This document shows positions 52,601 through 64,000 of a stretch of DNA of 64,000 nucleotides, piece by piece. This DNA is from Planococcus citri (lineage: Eukaryota > Arthropoda > Insecta > Hemiptera > Pseudococcidae). Positions within the stretch are counted from its first letter, which is position 1, and every line of letters begins with the position of its first letter. The notes under the pieces are model-generated. The model saw only the letters and a program-made list of their open reading frames with translations. It had not been told where the DNA came from and did no database searches. Location of the stretch: the NCBI RefSeq assembly GCF_950023065.1, contig NC_088677.1:40874555-40938554 (forward strand), read 5' to 3'. Position numbers and translations under genes: made by a program.

Positions 52601-55600
52601 TGAGGTTTTGAATTCCTGTGTTGATAACCAACCAGCGAGCGTATCGCGAAATGGCATAAGAAACGCAAAAAGAGATAAGAATGAGTTAATCGTAGGTATA
52701 GGTAAGGTACCTATATTATAAGGTACACGTTTATAAGTTGGCAAATTTAACGTGACAACTGCTCACATACGTAAGTACGAGTACATAGACCTACGTAGGT
52801 AAAAAAATAAACGCGGTGAAATTCAAGATTTCCTCTCCTCTTGCCTGGAAACAAAGACCCATCAGTTGAGATAAAATTGAGTGAACTCAGAACTGGCATT
52901 TACTTTACATACGTATACGTCGACGTCGACGTCGTGATACAGCGTACTCGTGTCTCGTACATGGGTATATGTTGAGGTACTTAAGTACCAAGAGAGGGCA
53001 TTTAATTGGTCGAGTAATGTCACATTCATGGATAAAATACCAAATTAATTGTATACCTTGTTTACTAGTCGACGAAGGGGACGATATAACCGAGCTGGAA
53101 GCTTGTTGCAAAATCACAGGCGAATAAGACGAGGTGGCTACTTGAGGGGACGATACGTCCGGCGAGGGTGAAGTAACGGAGGTTGATCCGACGGAGCCGG
53201 GATCGCTAAAACCTTGAGTATTATCTTCGGGGGTATCGAAAAAGCTCAAATTGAATTCGGAGCCGGCGTCGAAGGAAACCTCGGCGTTTAGCTTGTCCGG
53301 TGGCGGAGCATTGCCCAAATTCGCATTCAGAGACTGATCGAGTTTAAACACGTCCATATTTTTGCCATCTATCGAGTATAACTTTGATTGGCACATACGA
53401 AGAAACTTATACGTAATTTTTGCGCCGTTTACGAATTACGATGCACGGCGTCGCCGCCGTCGTATTCATAGCGAGACGGACGGGTACTCGGAACGATGGC
53501 CGAACGAATACCGGTACGATTTTAGGTTTAGGCGATCGTCGTCGTCGATAATTTCAATGAAAACACTCGAACACCGTTCAGGCATCGTCGTCGTACCGTA
53601 CACACTATTTTCTTTCGCTATTATTTATTAGGTAACTACTAACTACTCGTATTTGTATTTAATTAAATCGGCGCGTATTTTACAGCACCCATACATGCAC
53701 TTGCACTTCAGTATATATATACGCGTACGATTGCGGGCCTAGGTAGACGTAGACGACGATGATCCGGTCGCGAAGACGGACGGATTCATGTGGCGATCGC
53801 GCGGTGGCAACTGCATTCGGAGTCGAGAGGCGACCGACCCAAGCTCACAAAACCGAACCGAGGCAAACGAAACCACACCACACACCACAGCACGCGGGAA
53901 AACAACAGCGAGAGGCGAGTCAACAGGTACTGCAGAATGCTGGATTGTATCGCTGTTGTAGGCTATTGCCTCGAACCTTCTCGGTTCACTGACCGCGGAG
54001 AAGAGTTTCTATCAGAGAAAAGTTGCAGCACGAAAGATACGGAGAAGGGGGAATGACATTATATGCCCCTTTCCACTCTTCCAACAACATTCACCGGCCA
54101 CTCTTACTGTTCTTTTTAAGACCGCTTCTACACCTTTCTTTTATCTTTGTTCGTTTTTATAGCCGTTCTTCTTCCTAATACCTCTCTATGGAAGGAATGG
54201 AATGTAAATATGAAGAGAAGAAAGAGGATGTTAAAAATTATAAGCATGGTGGGGCGAGACTTTTGTGGTGTTTGCAAAGCATAGTGAACCGAAAGAACAT
54301 ATACACGAGATGTGCCCCCCTGTGGCCCCCCTCATCATCATCATCAGCAACCCCCTCCTCTAGCCGATAATATGTACGAGTACTTACTATGATAAACCGT
54401 CTCTGTTTTTACAGTTTCTTCTGTCTTTCGTTTAGAAAAATATTACTCGTTTATCTTCACCTCCTCCTTCTACTCCTACTCCTCCTCATCCTCCTCGTCG
54501 TCCTTTAATATTCACTTTTAAGCAATGTACGTTGAATTATTAAATACTTCCTAGTTGGTTCCGTTTTCCAAAGATGCCCATTCGTATATTTTCCTGTCAA
54601 TCTACAGCTGTTTACTTAGTACCTATAGGTAGTAAATACGCGTCATTTTTCATTTTTCTGCAGAAATTTTCTCCCATAAAATTACTTATTATTATTTTTT
54701 TTTGGTCCAGAAGAGTTTTCCCAACAAGGTTTAAACTGACACTCTCCGATTTAAATAAACCAATAAGCTGGATCGAAAAAGCATGGCTCAACACACCTCT
54801 CTCCCTCGCTCAAGATTTCAAGTCTTGAAGTTCATTTTTGGATCTTTGGCGAATTTTTGAAAAATTAAAAAGATTTTTAGAAAAGCTGTTTTAAGGGCGA
54901 TTTTTAAACTTTTTTCGAAACATAAATTTTTTAAGCAAAGTGAACCAATGTGAATGATTTATTCATTTGACCCTCACACATCTGCAACATACTAGTTTTG
55001 AGCCATTCTGGAGCTTCCAGAGCTTTTTCAATTTTTTCCAAAAACTTCAAATCATAATTATACATACTGTAACGTCAAAAATGAATTTTAGGACATATAA
55101 CTTTAGCGGGTGCTTATTGGGGGCTCTCTCCGCCGTTTTAGGAGGTTACTGCGAAATTCCAGACGTGAAAGTGCAGTTCAAAATTGAATTTTTGTCTTTA
55201 GTAAATTAAACCAAAAAAAGTTTTAAAAAATGAATTTTCAAAGAAGGCATCGTGACAGTGGGGTTTTCAGCAAGATATCGTCTGATGTGTCTAAACAATC
55301 ACCCGATTCGCAAACAATCTCAATTTGACCTTTTTGGGGCTACCTACAGCAAGTTTTCATATTTCCAGGAAATGAAAAATTCTCTTTTGACTTGGCACTT
55401 CTGCAATTTCGCCATAACCGCCTAAAACAGATTAGAGGGTGTCCAATAAGCATGCCGACCAATCTTATAGGTCCTAAAGTCTATTTGTGGCCCCTCCAGA
55501 GCGATTTGAAATTTCTGGAGAAATTTGAAAATTCACTGCAAGCTCAAAAAAGGACAAATCTGTTCGATGTTTAGTTTTAGCCATTTTTGTACATTTTTCT

Positions 55601-58600
55601 GGTTTTGTCAATTTTGGTGTATCTAATTATTGTTTGTTTGTTAATTGATAAAATATGTAGGTATAAATTAAGAAAAGATTCAGACCTAAATTATGTCTGA
55701 AATATGTTTTTACAGACAAATTTTGTTGTTTGCCAAAATGCCTACTTACATGTACCAACAAAAAATACGAACATACCCTACTTAAATTTGCATTCAATCT
55801 TTCTCATGATGTGTGATTGTTGATTTCTGAGTAGGTACCTATCAATGTGGTAGCCAAGTTTCATCAACATGTGCTGTAAACTGAAAACCGCAAATGGGAT
55901 GAGCAGGAGAAACAACAGAAGGAACAGGATAATCTTCAAAAGTGTGAAAAAAACTTTCCATTCAAAAATATTTTAAAACTTTTTTTTACTATTTGACAAT
56001 CTATTTCTTGTAAACTTTTATTTCGCTTCTCTACAATTTGTCTAGATATAAATACTTACACTTTGTACTCATTGTTTACTTTTCAAGACTTTCATCTTCG
56101 CTTCACTCACGCTAAATCAAAAGCACTCTTTAGAATAATATCACCAATAAGTATTAGCAGAAACTCGTTTCTCTCGCGAGTTTTTCACCAGTGGGCTCCG
56201 ATACTGTAAAAATTAAATTTTTTAAGCAGGTATGCGTACATCCGAACGCGTAGTTGTTCCTCCACTGTGAGATTTTGGGAAGAAAAGTTTCAAGATTCCA
56301 AGACAATCAAAAGTGAAGCCTGAAGTTCATTCTTCTCTCTCTTCGGAAGGAGCTCGCCATGAAATTATGGTGCGATTTCCTTCCCACAGTAAAGCGATAA
56401 CGAAGAATGTAAAACTTTCTTTTCTCTCTAGCAAAAAAAGGTAGTAGGTCTAGGTACCTATCTCAAGTCTTGGACATTTATTTTTTATTTCTAGATAATT
56501 TGATCCTCTTCGCTGCTTTATCATCAGTTTACCGCTGTTTTTGAAATTTAAAGAAAGGAAGAACATTTGATATTACACCTTCATCTGTATCATCTATAGC
56601 GTGTGCTTTAGATAGGCACCTGGGTAGCTTAAATTTTTGAAAAAATATAAGTAAATAAATAAACACTTATGTGCAATTGTTCGTTATAATGACGTAAGCA
56701 TCAAGAAGCTCAGAGTTCAGTGACTCGTCAGTGGTGTGTAGCATTAGCTGAGAACAAGATGAAACCAACAACGCAGTCCAAGACTACTTCTACTTCTCGT
56801 ATTAAAGAACAGCAAAAAGTTGAAACTGGTATTCGAACACGAATTGCCAAGGAAAATATTATACCGGTTCTAAAAGCCCGCGGCTTTCCACTCCTCTTTA
56901 CATTTTTATTTTCTCATTTTAAACGTAAGCATTATTTGAGAGAGAAAAGCAGATTTGTGGTCACAATTTATGAAACTCTGAGGAAACATACCTAAATACC
57001 GACGAGCAGATATTTTCTTACGACTACGGTGAGTTATGGTAAACACATATCTACCTATCTTATTATTTGGCGAATAATTACGTAAATCTATTCATGAATT
57101 TGTGAATAGGTAAGCTCAAATTCATCAAGTGGTTGTCCATGTGACAGAATGAGATCGATAAGCATCCAAAGCTGATTTTAAAAAAAAAAAATATGACTAA
57201 AAAGCCTGCATATCTTTAATGACTGATGAGAACATAATGACACCACTTCATCATTAATTTCCAGAAAGTCACCAAAAAGCGAAAAATCAGAAGAGGGTTT
57301 AAATTATTGCGATTAGAGTGATTTTATAACACGTTCTTCCAGAAAATTTAGCTTGCATTTAAGACGAGCCTCTCAAATTGTTACCTCATTAGATCATAGC
57401 TGAGAGAGCAAAGAGAATTGATAATTTTTGAGAAAAGCCGACAAAAAACATTTACTTATCTACAAACCTAGGACACCTTCGAAAAAATTACCTTAAAATA
57501 TTTTCAACATGGGAATCGCTCTACGTACTCTTCTCTTGAAAGAGTCCCGAAGACTCGCAGATCTTGTTACGAACAACTCAACTTCAGCGATTACAGTTTT
57601 TTTTTGTTTTCGGTTCTCTGCTTAACTGATACAAAGCTCAAATTAAAATTTTCATCCCAAAAATTTTTTATTTTCATAAGCCGAGAAGTTGCTTAGGAAT
57701 TGAGAACACCTTGAAAAAATTTTTCTCGTGAAAATGACGTAAAGAAATGCACCTAGAATATTTCTCTACTAAACAAACTTTGAATAAAGAAATCGAATTT
57801 CATAAATGAAAAACAGACCGACATTGGCGAAGAAAGTACAAAATTCTTTTACAAATAAAAACCCGAAAATAATTGGAATTTGGCTCTGGTTATTTTTGAG
57901 GGATGTAGATATAAAAAAAAAAACTGGGATAGGTAGGTACACTTTGATTATTTAAATAACGAAATTCAGAAAAACTTCTCATTGAGCAAATAAATTATAT
58001 ATCTAGGTACCTGGTACTATCACAATCAAACTTTCATTTGTTTGAAAAAAAATAAGTAAATGAGTAAAATAACGACAATTACAACAGCACGTAATATTTA
58101 AAAGAAATAATTTTCATATTGTTATATTGTCGCTCTTATGTTGGTATCTTTTTTATCACGGAAAAGTAAGCAATTTTCATCCCATGGAAAAATCAATAGC
58201 CAACACTCTACAACGTTACCTTGGAAAAGATTTCATTGAATAAGTTACGCGTTATTCTCAGAAAATTTAAAGTTAAAATTGGAACTTTTATCAACAAAAT
58301 TTCCCAATTGTAACAAGAATTAGTCACTTTCATTGCAAAAATTAAAAGCTTCAAAATTTATGAAATATTTTCCACATATCTTTTCTTAATTTCACAAAGA
58401 AAGTCTGTTTAGTTTTACCACTCAAACCTTGTATTATAAAGTATTCATCCTTACAGATTTAGGTTGTAAGTAGTACCTAACCTATGTATATAATAATAAT
58501 TTTTACAAAAATAAAAATGTAACATGTGATGTGCCCATGGTTAGATTTTCATTTACCCGTATTTCATTCATGTTGAAATAGTTGCATAACTGAGCTCCCT

Positions 58601-60630
58601 GAAAACATGCAAACACGATAGGTAGTGTTTTTTTATGCACGATCTCGATGATATTTTTTACCCGTATTTAGAATTTAGATTATGAAGAGAATTAATTGAA
58701 TGAAATGATTTTTGAAATGTGTTTGCTCCTCCCATTATAATTTTCTATCATTTCTCCCGAACTTAATTATGCTACATACTACGTAGACTTGAAAAAAATG
58801 ATGAAACAATAACCTGTTTGTAGTGTTTGTAGAAGTAAAAAGTACGAATGTTTTAGGTATTATTTTAAAAATATCTTGATATTGAAGGAGTATTCTGGAG
58901 CAGGTATAGGTAATTTAGGTACCGTAATCATATGTGTGTTCCTGTAAATGAACTATACTTTTGATAGTAAAACTTGATTAACGCTAACGTCGTACAGATA
59001 TTTTATAACAAAAAAATTTTCATTAGGAAATTCGTATTTTTGTTCAAATTGCTCCCTACATTTTGAAATTAATAAAATTCACTCACCGTTTACAACAGAT
59101 GGGTGAACAATCACTGAATCCGGACTATGGGACTTGAGTGGACTAGGTGGATTTGACGATGGTTCTTCCTTGGCACTGTAAAATTGATTCATTTTAAGCA
59201 TAAAATAGAAATACATATATCTACAAAAAAATTCTGAGGAAGTCGTTAGTCTATCACTATTTTCAAACCTGATGAAATTTTACAAAACAGTACATTGTAG
59301 ACACCTAATTGAATCTAACGATTGCATAAAATTGCTGAACAGATACAAAATGTTGATCATCATTGCTCAGGTGTTAGTTGAATCTTGACATATATGTACT
59401 AACACAAGCATACTTAGGCTCAGATCTAAATGTAAGTATTTGATTTCAAAAGTACAAAAATTAAGTGTACCTATTCATAATCAGCAAAGTTTTCGTAAGT
59501 ACCTACTCGTAAATATATCAATTTTCAATTCTTCATTGTGATGAAATGTTTCATAGAGAACTTTCACGTATTAAGTTTTCTTCGGAGAACTTTAGAAATA
59601 CTTCATGAAAAAAAGATTAGTTTAGATGCATGAATAGGTAGGTATTATACAGCAAGACATGTTATTGATTTTCATTTCTATCTTCATAATTCTATCAAAG
59701 GTATGCAGATACGAAACGTACTCGTTGATATTAAGTGTAATAATGTGACATATCTAAATGTTGCTTAAATGGATACCTAGGTACTAACAATGTTTTACCA
59801 ATTTCAATAAATACCTATTCCAACACGGGTTTGGGATTTTTGAAATCTCAAAATGAAAATTTTACTCTTATCTTAGGTAGATAAAAAATGTTTCGAATGA
59901 TTTTTCAAAATAAATTTTTTCAGATACAGCTGCGGGTACATTTGTATATTTTTTGATAACAAAATTGATGCAATGGATTATGTAGTATACTTAGTTTGAT
60001 TCATATTATTTTATGAAATATATCCAATAACGAATGTATTGAACGCATTGTTAATAAAGATCATACAATGAAAAAAAAAACATAAAATATCATACATTCT
60101 AAAAAGCTAATCGTTTTCATATGATAAATTTTGAAAATCATTTCAAGATGCGACCGTTATCGTGAAATTGATATTGCTTCCACATTATACCAACTCATAC
60201 AAACGCTGGCGAAGCTCATTGCTTCAGTTTTATATCAAATCCAAATTAAATTTGCCAAATACTATGAAACTTTGTCCGTATACTCGTACTTGATACTTTT
60301 AACGAAGTGGATATACCTATATTAACTGTTATATTCACAGCTATCGTTTGGCAATGGTAATTTTAAAAACATTTACCAACAGTGCGGTGGATCGAAAAAT
60401 TTTAGGCTAAGTTGGAAAACAAATATGCGGCAAAAGCATCGAAAAGCCTTCATTTTTCAAACTATTGGATCGTTAAGAATTTACGTAAAATGCGAATTTC
60501 AAATGGATGCGCAACTAATACAAAGTAAATAAAACGAGAAAAAAATATAAGCAGCAAAATATAGAAAGAATATTTAGAATTACCTCGTAAATTCGAGGGG
60601 ACTAACGGGGGAAGAGCTGGTAGCTTCCAT
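28501..60630 (-). CDS. Eip78C: Ecdysone-induced protein 78 (E78, NR1E nuclear receptor), nine exons in the distal form plus an alternative first exon
   Basis: Nuclear hormone receptor of the ecdysone-response cascade, related to E75 and Rev-erb; acts in the nucleus as a DNA-binding transcription factor. All joins are in phase. Distal form: 60584-60630, 59087-59175, then the common exons, 432 residues. Proximal form: 53057-53396 plus the common exons, 500 residues. In the distal numbering the first zinc finger uses Cys67, 70, 84 and 87 with P-box CEGCKG; the second uses Cys103, 109, 119 and 122; then [15 protein letters not shown]. The ligand-binding domain runs from about 180 to 432, with [16 protein letters not shown] and the C-terminal [10 protein letters not shown] helix (AF-2 type). 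[18 protein letters not shown] favours E78 over E75 or HR3. The 20.3 kb intron between 32722 and 53057 hosts transposons. Confidence 0.94.
28767..28946 (-). CDS. Eip78C: E78 ligand-binding domain exon
   Basis: Sixty codons, phase 0 at both ends, donor CAA|GTATGT. It contains [20 protein letters not shown] and LLEALKVQ, typical of helices 7-9 in NR1 receptors. Confidence 0.95.
29082..29239 (-). CDS. Eip78C: E78 ligand-binding domain exon with the LBD signature
   Basis: Donor GAT|GTAAGG; acceptor TTTTTAG. It encodes [20 protein letters not shown], the conserved helix 3-5 signature, through to METMYD. Confidence 0.95.
29331..29475 (-). CDS. Eip78C: E78 exon, start of ligand-binding domain
   Basis: Donor CCGG|GTAAGG; acceptor TTTCAG. 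It encodes [20 protein letters not shown] and [10 protein letters not shown]; the last Gly codon is split with the next exon. Confidence 0.94.
29476..30378 (-). other. E78 intron, nothing recognised
   Basis: AT-rich intron with homopolymer A/T runs and no gene or mobile-element ends. Confidence 0.6.
30379..30596 (-). CDS. Eip78C: E78 hinge exon with DNA-binding C-terminal extension
   Basis: Donor CCT|GTAAGT; acceptor TTTGCAG. It completes Ser136, then [14 protein letters not shown] (the extension after the DNA-binding domain), a Ser/Asp/Glu-rich hinge and the start of the LBD with [20 protein letters not shown]. Confidence 0.94.
30693..30834 (-). CDS. Eip78C: E78 second zinc-finger exon
   Basis: Donor GATT|GTAAGT; acceptor TATCACAG. 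It encodes [15 protein letters not shown] through [17 protein letters not shown]. This is the most diagnostic E78 segment, with all four second-finger cysteines present. Confidence 0.96.
30835..32594 (-). other. E78 intron, nothing recognised
   Basis: This intron lies between the two halves of the DNA-binding domain, a common nuclear-receptor intron position. It has a poly-C run near 32070 and a short GACGTCGGACGTCG palindrome near 31013, but no gene. Confidence 0.55.
32595..32722 (-). CDS. Eip78C: E78 first zinc-finger exon (common to both isoforms)
   Basis: Donor AAG|GTAAAT; acceptor TGTTATAG. It starts with AG, which completes a Glu codon after the G that ends either upstream exon. It encodes [20 protein letters not shown] then CEGCK, the first zinc finger and P-box. 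Confidence 0.96.
32723..36645 (-). other. E78 large intron, 3' part, nothing recognised
   Basis: AT-rich intron DNA with TAGGTA tracts and a short CT run near 33678. No coding or transposon signal was found. Confidence 0.5.
36646..37252. mobile_element. pogo/Tc1-mariner-type MITE flanked by TA duplications
   Basis: Ends are CAGTAAAAGCTCGTTATAAC and its inverse, each flanked by TA (36644-36645 and 37253-37254). A TA target duplication and a CAGT start are the rule for Tc1/mariner-pogo elements. Inside, AGCGTTATAACG-like 10-12-base motifs recur at both ends next to AAGGGACCGGA copies. There is no transposase frame, and 607 bases is MITE size. It lies in the E78 intron. Confidence 0.9.
37253..46368 (-). 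other. E78 large intron, middle part, nothing recognised
   Basis: About 9 kb of AT-rich intron. It has simple tracts (C-run with CA repeats near 40626-40647, TAGGTA tracts) but no gene, RNA or element end that I can support. Confidence 0.5.
46369..47891 (-). mobile_element. Non-autonomous Helitron (rolling-circle transposon), minus-strand orientation
   Basis: On the minus strand the 5' end is TCCTTATATATTAAAAG, close to the well-known Helitron start TCCTATATAATAAAAG. The 3' end is a GC hairpin, GGGGGCGAAGCCCCC, followed by TAG, so the terminus reads CTAG. It is inserted between A and T with no target duplication, as Helitrons do. A GC-rich palindromic segment (46372-46490) adjoins the 3' end and contrasts sharply with the AT-rich intron. 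No Rep/helicase frame is present. The 5' 184 bases are tandemly duplicated (47520-47703 and 47704 to about 47880). It lies in the same direction as E78, inside its intron. Confidence 0.85.
47520..47880 (-). repeat. Tandem duplication of the Helitron 5' subterminal region
   Basis: Two copies about 184 bases apart, both with CAATAGA...GTGTTTTTTCAATTTTTT, CTTGATGACATATCTACACG and AGAAAAGGCTGGCG. Copies differ by scattered substitutions. Only the outer copy (nearest 47891) ends in the Helitron terminus. Confidence 0.88.
47892..53056 (-). other. E78 large intron, 5' part, nothing recognised
   Basis: AT-rich intron up to the proximal first exon, with a TACGTATACGTCGACGTCGA tandem stretch at about 52911-52936. 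No gene was seen. Confidence 0.5.
53057..53396 (-). CDS. Eip78C: E78 alternative proximal first exon (long N-terminal domain)
   Basis: Starts at ATG (53396, with a second in-frame Met 13 codons later) and ends CAAG|GTATAC in phase 1, matching the AG start of the DNA-binding exon. It encodes 113 residues of an acidic, Ser/Pro/Thr-rich A/B domain ([17 protein letters not shown]) typical of a transactivation region. Composition is clearly coding and GC-richer than its surroundings. The frame running past the donor (QGIQLIW...) is intron. Confidence 0.85.
53397..54000 (-). promoter_or_regulatory. CpG-rich promoter/5' UTR region of the proximal E78 transcript
   Basis: Roughly 600 bases rich in CG dinucleotides and CGTCGTCG-type repeats, in a genome segment that is otherwise AT-rich. 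On the minus strand TATATATATA at 53712-53721 could be a TATA box placing a start near 53685. The start position is inferred; only composition and the element are seen. Confidence 0.5.
54001..59086 (-). other. Intron of the distal E78 transcript / upstream DNA of the proximal one
   Basis: AT-rich DNA with a CTC/CCT-rich stretch near 54340-54505. A 91-codon open frame at 56720-56995 (+) shows no family resemblance and no coding-like composition, so it is not called. Confidence 0.5.
59087..59175 (-). CDS. Eip78C: E78 distal-isoform second exon
   Basis: Acceptor TTTTACAG, donor AACG|GTGAGT. With the preceding exon it reads [20 protein letters not shown] then [10 protein letters not shown] and ends in phase 1, exactly as the proximal exon does, so both can splice to the same DNA-binding exon. 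No zinc finger lies here. Confidence 0.82.
59176..60583 (-). other. First intron of the distal E78 transcript, nothing recognised
   Basis: AT-rich, no gene or element ends. Confidence 0.5.
60584..60630 (-). CDS. Eip78C: E78 distal-isoform first coding exon
   Basis: ATG at 60630 opens [15 protein letters not shown] and leaves two bases before donor GTAATT. That phase is the only one that stays open through the next exon, which decides the start. An upstream ATG at 60659, in another frame, reads through this exon and hits a stop inside the next exon, so I treat it as an upstream ORF. Confidence 0.78.
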
Positions 60631-61919
<1,289 letters not shown>

Positions 61920-62486
61920 GCAGTAACATAGGCTCCGTAATATTTCGCGTATATTTCCTATACAACGTGATTTTTTAGCTCAAGTTGTTGTATATAGCTA
62001 AACTAAGTGACGATGCACTATTCGGTAGTTTATTCAACGTTTTTTAGTGCATAAATAATTAGCAATTCGATAATTTCGCAAAGTGTAGCGGATAGTGTAC
62101 TGATAACGGGTGCTTTTTCGAAGAGTGATATAAGTGGATATATTTTCTGACAACTTCGAATGTTTGTGTTGTTTTGCCGGTTCTGCTTTTCATGATGTGC
62201 TCGGTGATTCGAAATATGTCGTTTTTTAAATTAAATTGGCCATAATTCGGGCATTTTTTCGTAAAATTTGACTAGTCATTCGGCCCTATTCGTTATCAAG
62301 GAAGGCCGTGTTATTATTGTTAGAACGGACTAGTTTCGAAGAAATCCGCAACCAGTTGATGGCGTTAGGTTGATTATTGATCTTCGTTTCTCTCAACTGT
62401 CGTGCTGCTGCTTATCAAGACAGCTGGTGTTCCGTGTCAAATTGGTTGCGTTGTTATTACCATAGGCAGTAAAGATATCACCTATC

Positions 62487-63536
62487 ATGAAAGTTACCTG
62501 CGGAACATGTTCCGAGCCAATTGATGCAGCTCCTAATTATATTATTACTTGTTGTGCTTGCTCGAAAACGTTTCACGGTAAAGAGGATGGTTGTGCTACA
62601 GTGACAGCAACATCCTGGTATAAAAAGTCTCCTGATAATAAAGTAATATGGAAATGTCATAGTTGCGGAGGTCAGCCACTCAAAGGCCAAGACAATAAAA
62701 GAACACTTGCTGGCGATAGCAACAGTAAAAATGGCGATATAAGCTCCGAGGACGAAAGTTCATCCGAAAAGCAAAGCAAAATCCGTAAACTGGGTAATGG
62801 GAACTCGGAGCTACTGAAGATGCTGGAAAATATGATAGACAAAAAATTCGAAGAACATCTTAAGCCAGTCAAAGACCAGCTCGAAGAAATAAACAACTCA
62901 ATTGCAGCACAGTCTCAGCAAATCAAAAAGATTGATGAAAGAGTACACAAATTAGAAACGAACGGATGCCCTAAATGTGAAACTCTTCAAAAGGAAGTTA
63001 CTTCATTGACTCAAAATTCCTGGTACCATGCGACTCAAGTAGTTGCTCTACAAAATTATACCAGAAAGGACAACGTAGTCTTCACCAACATCCCTTATTC
63101 CGAGGATGAGGATCCGTATGAAGTGGCAATAAAGGCGGCCGAAGTTGCAGGGGTGCATGTTGATCGAAATGCCATCGTTGATTGTCATAGATTACCAGCT
63201 ACGAGAGGTGCTGATGGGAAACCTCCCTCATTTATTGTCAAGTTTGTGAATCGCGAGCTCAAACGCAATATTATCCAAGAATTTCGTCGTGTAAAACCAA
63301 AGGCTGATCATTTTGGAGGCTCCCAGTCAGTGGACATCTATGCCAATGAGCACTTGGCTCCAGCTACTGCAACACTATACAGAGAGGCAAAGAAACAGCT
63401 GAAATCCAGGTTCGACTATATCAGGGTGGCTAATGGTAGTGTATATGTCCAAAACAAGTCATCTCCTAGAATAAACATCATGTCTCTGGGCCACATTGGA
63501 GAGTTGAAGGCCTCCACGCAAACCAACAGGGATTAA
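62487..63536 (+). CDS. Retrotransposon ORF1 protein: PHD finger, coiled coil, L1-ORF1-like RNA-binding region
   Basis: 349 residues, intact. Residues 5-60 form a PHD-type C4HC3 finger (Cys5, Cys8, Cys22, Cys25, His30, Cys36, Cys57, Cys60). A charged linker follows (about 65-105), then a heptad-rich coiled coil (about 108-165: ENMIDKKFEEHLKPVKDQLE and following). A C-terminal half resembles the L1 ORF1 RRM/C-terminal region (NVVFTNIP, IVDCHRLP, PPSFIVKFVN). In the LINE family ORF1 binds element RNA and acts as a chaperone in the ribonucleoprotein; here that is inferred. ATG 62487 is the first Met of the frame and sits just before the finger. ORF2 follows 98 bases downstream in another frame. 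Confidence 0.88.
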   Translation: MKVTCGTCSEPIDAAPNYIITCCACSKTFHGKEDGCATVTATSWYKKSPDNKVIWKCHSCGGQPLKGQDNKRTLAGDSNSKNGDISSEDESSSEKQSKIRKLGNGNSELLKMLENMIDKKFEEHLKPVKDQLEEINNSIAAQSQQIKKIDERVHKLETNGCPKCETLQKEVTSLTQNSWYHATQVVALQNYTRKDNVVFTNIPYSEDEDPYEVAIKAAEVAGVHVDRNAIVDCHRLPATRGADGKPPSFIVKFVNRELKRNIIQEFRRVKPKADHFGGSQSVDIYANEHLAPATATLYREAKKQLKSRFDYIRVANGSVYVQNKSSPRINIMSLGHIGELKASTQTNRD

Positions 63537-63634
63537 TCTCTGTGGTACTTATCTTGTTATTCATTTAGTGTCATATACTTTAACTCTACTTACTTTATTT
63601 TTTATCTTTATTTTATATTAATTTTGTGTGTTGT

Positions 63635-64000
63635 ATGTCACAGAATTCCCTTACGTTGCTAAATTTAAATGTTAGATCACTAAGAGCAAATTTTCTAAAA
63701 ATTTTAAAATATGTTAGGGATAGAGAATTTGATATAATTATCCTAACTGAGGTATGGATTACTAATCGTGAATTGGGTGATTATGAAATTGTTGGATACA
63801 AGGCATATTGTGAAGAAAGGAAAAATGTATCAGCTGGTGGTGTTGTATGCTATGTGAAGTGCTCTATTGAAGTTGGCGTTTTGGGAATTTCGAGCAGTTC
63901 GTTCAACTGTCTTGTTTTAAACTTACCAAAATTTAAAGTTGACATTGTAGGGATGTATAAATTTTGCAAGGCATCAGAGGGTACTTTCCTCTCTGAGTTG
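63635..64000 (+). CDS. Retrotransposon ORF2, N-terminal apurinic-type endonuclease domain (partial at window edge)
   Basis: Open frame of 122 codons from ATG 63635 to the window end without a stop. It begins LTLLNLNVRSLRANF and has DIIILTEVWI, matching the LN-N-RSL and (E/T)-E-W blocks of the endonuclease/exonuclease/phosphatase fold of LINE ORF2. Glu in TEVW is the expected metal ligand. SAGGVVCYVK corresponds to the GG-V block that follows. The reverse transcriptase would lie beyond the window. Confidence 0.85.
   Translation, partial: MSQNSLTLLNLNVRSLRANFLKILKYVRDREFDIIILTEVWITNRELGDYEIVGYKAYCEERKNVSAGGVVCYVKCSIEVGVLGISSSSFNCLVLNLPKFKVDIVGMYKFCKASEGTFLSEL

Noticed and set aside
56720..56995. 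91-codon open frame with a basic N-terminal half
   Set aside because: No recognised family, no clear splice sites and no coding-like composition; left as unexplained intron sequence.

Overview
The window is eukaryotic nuclear DNA from an insect. It is AT-rich and intron-rich, with insect-type splice sites (GTAAGT donors, T-rich acceptors) and many short TAGGTA/TACCTA tracts. The three host genes are arthropod or animal types: a Friend-of-GATA/u-shaped zinc-finger cofactor, GALK2 and the ecdysone-pathway nuclear receptor E78. The abundance of (CCTA)n-type tracts fits a sternorrhynchan hemipteran such as a mealybug or aphid. That placement is an inference from composition; no species-specific marker was identified.

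Layout. Positions 1-4092 hold no recognisable gene and are probably upstream or intronic DNA of the first gene. Positions 4093-13984 (+) carry eight coding exons of u-shaped (ush/FOG), missing the N terminus and followed by a possible 1.5 kb 3' UTR. Positions 16832-18080 are a large nested inverted-repeat (foldback) element. Positions 19563-21840 (+) carry a complete seven-exon N-acetylgalactosamine kinase (GALK2), with a probable 5' UTR intron before it. A second inverted-repeat element lies at 22934-23719. From 28501 to 60630 (-) runs the E78 (Eip78C/NR1E) nuclear receptor gene, convergent with GALK2. It has seven common exons (28501-32722), a 20 kb intron, and two alternative 5' regions: a proximal first exon at 53057-53396 and a distal pair at 59087-59175 and 60584-60630. 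The splice phases of both join in frame to the same DNA-binding exon, giving predicted proteins of 500 and 432 residues. The big E78 intron contains a pogo/Tc1-mariner-type MITE (36646-37252) and a non-autonomous Helitron (46369-47891). At the right edge a 319-base (CT)n tract (61598-61916) is followed by the 5' part of a non-LTR retrotransposon: 5' region, intact ORF1 with a PHD finger, and the start of an endonuclease-bearing ORF2 that runs off the window.

The host genes are not an operon or a pathway cluster. ush and E78 are developmental regulators (GATA cofactor and steroid-response receptor); GALK2 is a sugar kinase. All exon joins were checked by hand for phase and agree. No CRISPR array, rRNA, confident tRNA or bacterial-type gene was found. 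I did not find a new multi-gene system. The most unusual items are the nested foldback elements, the Helitron with a duplicated 5' end, and the dual-promoter layout of E78 with an overlapping upstream ORF.
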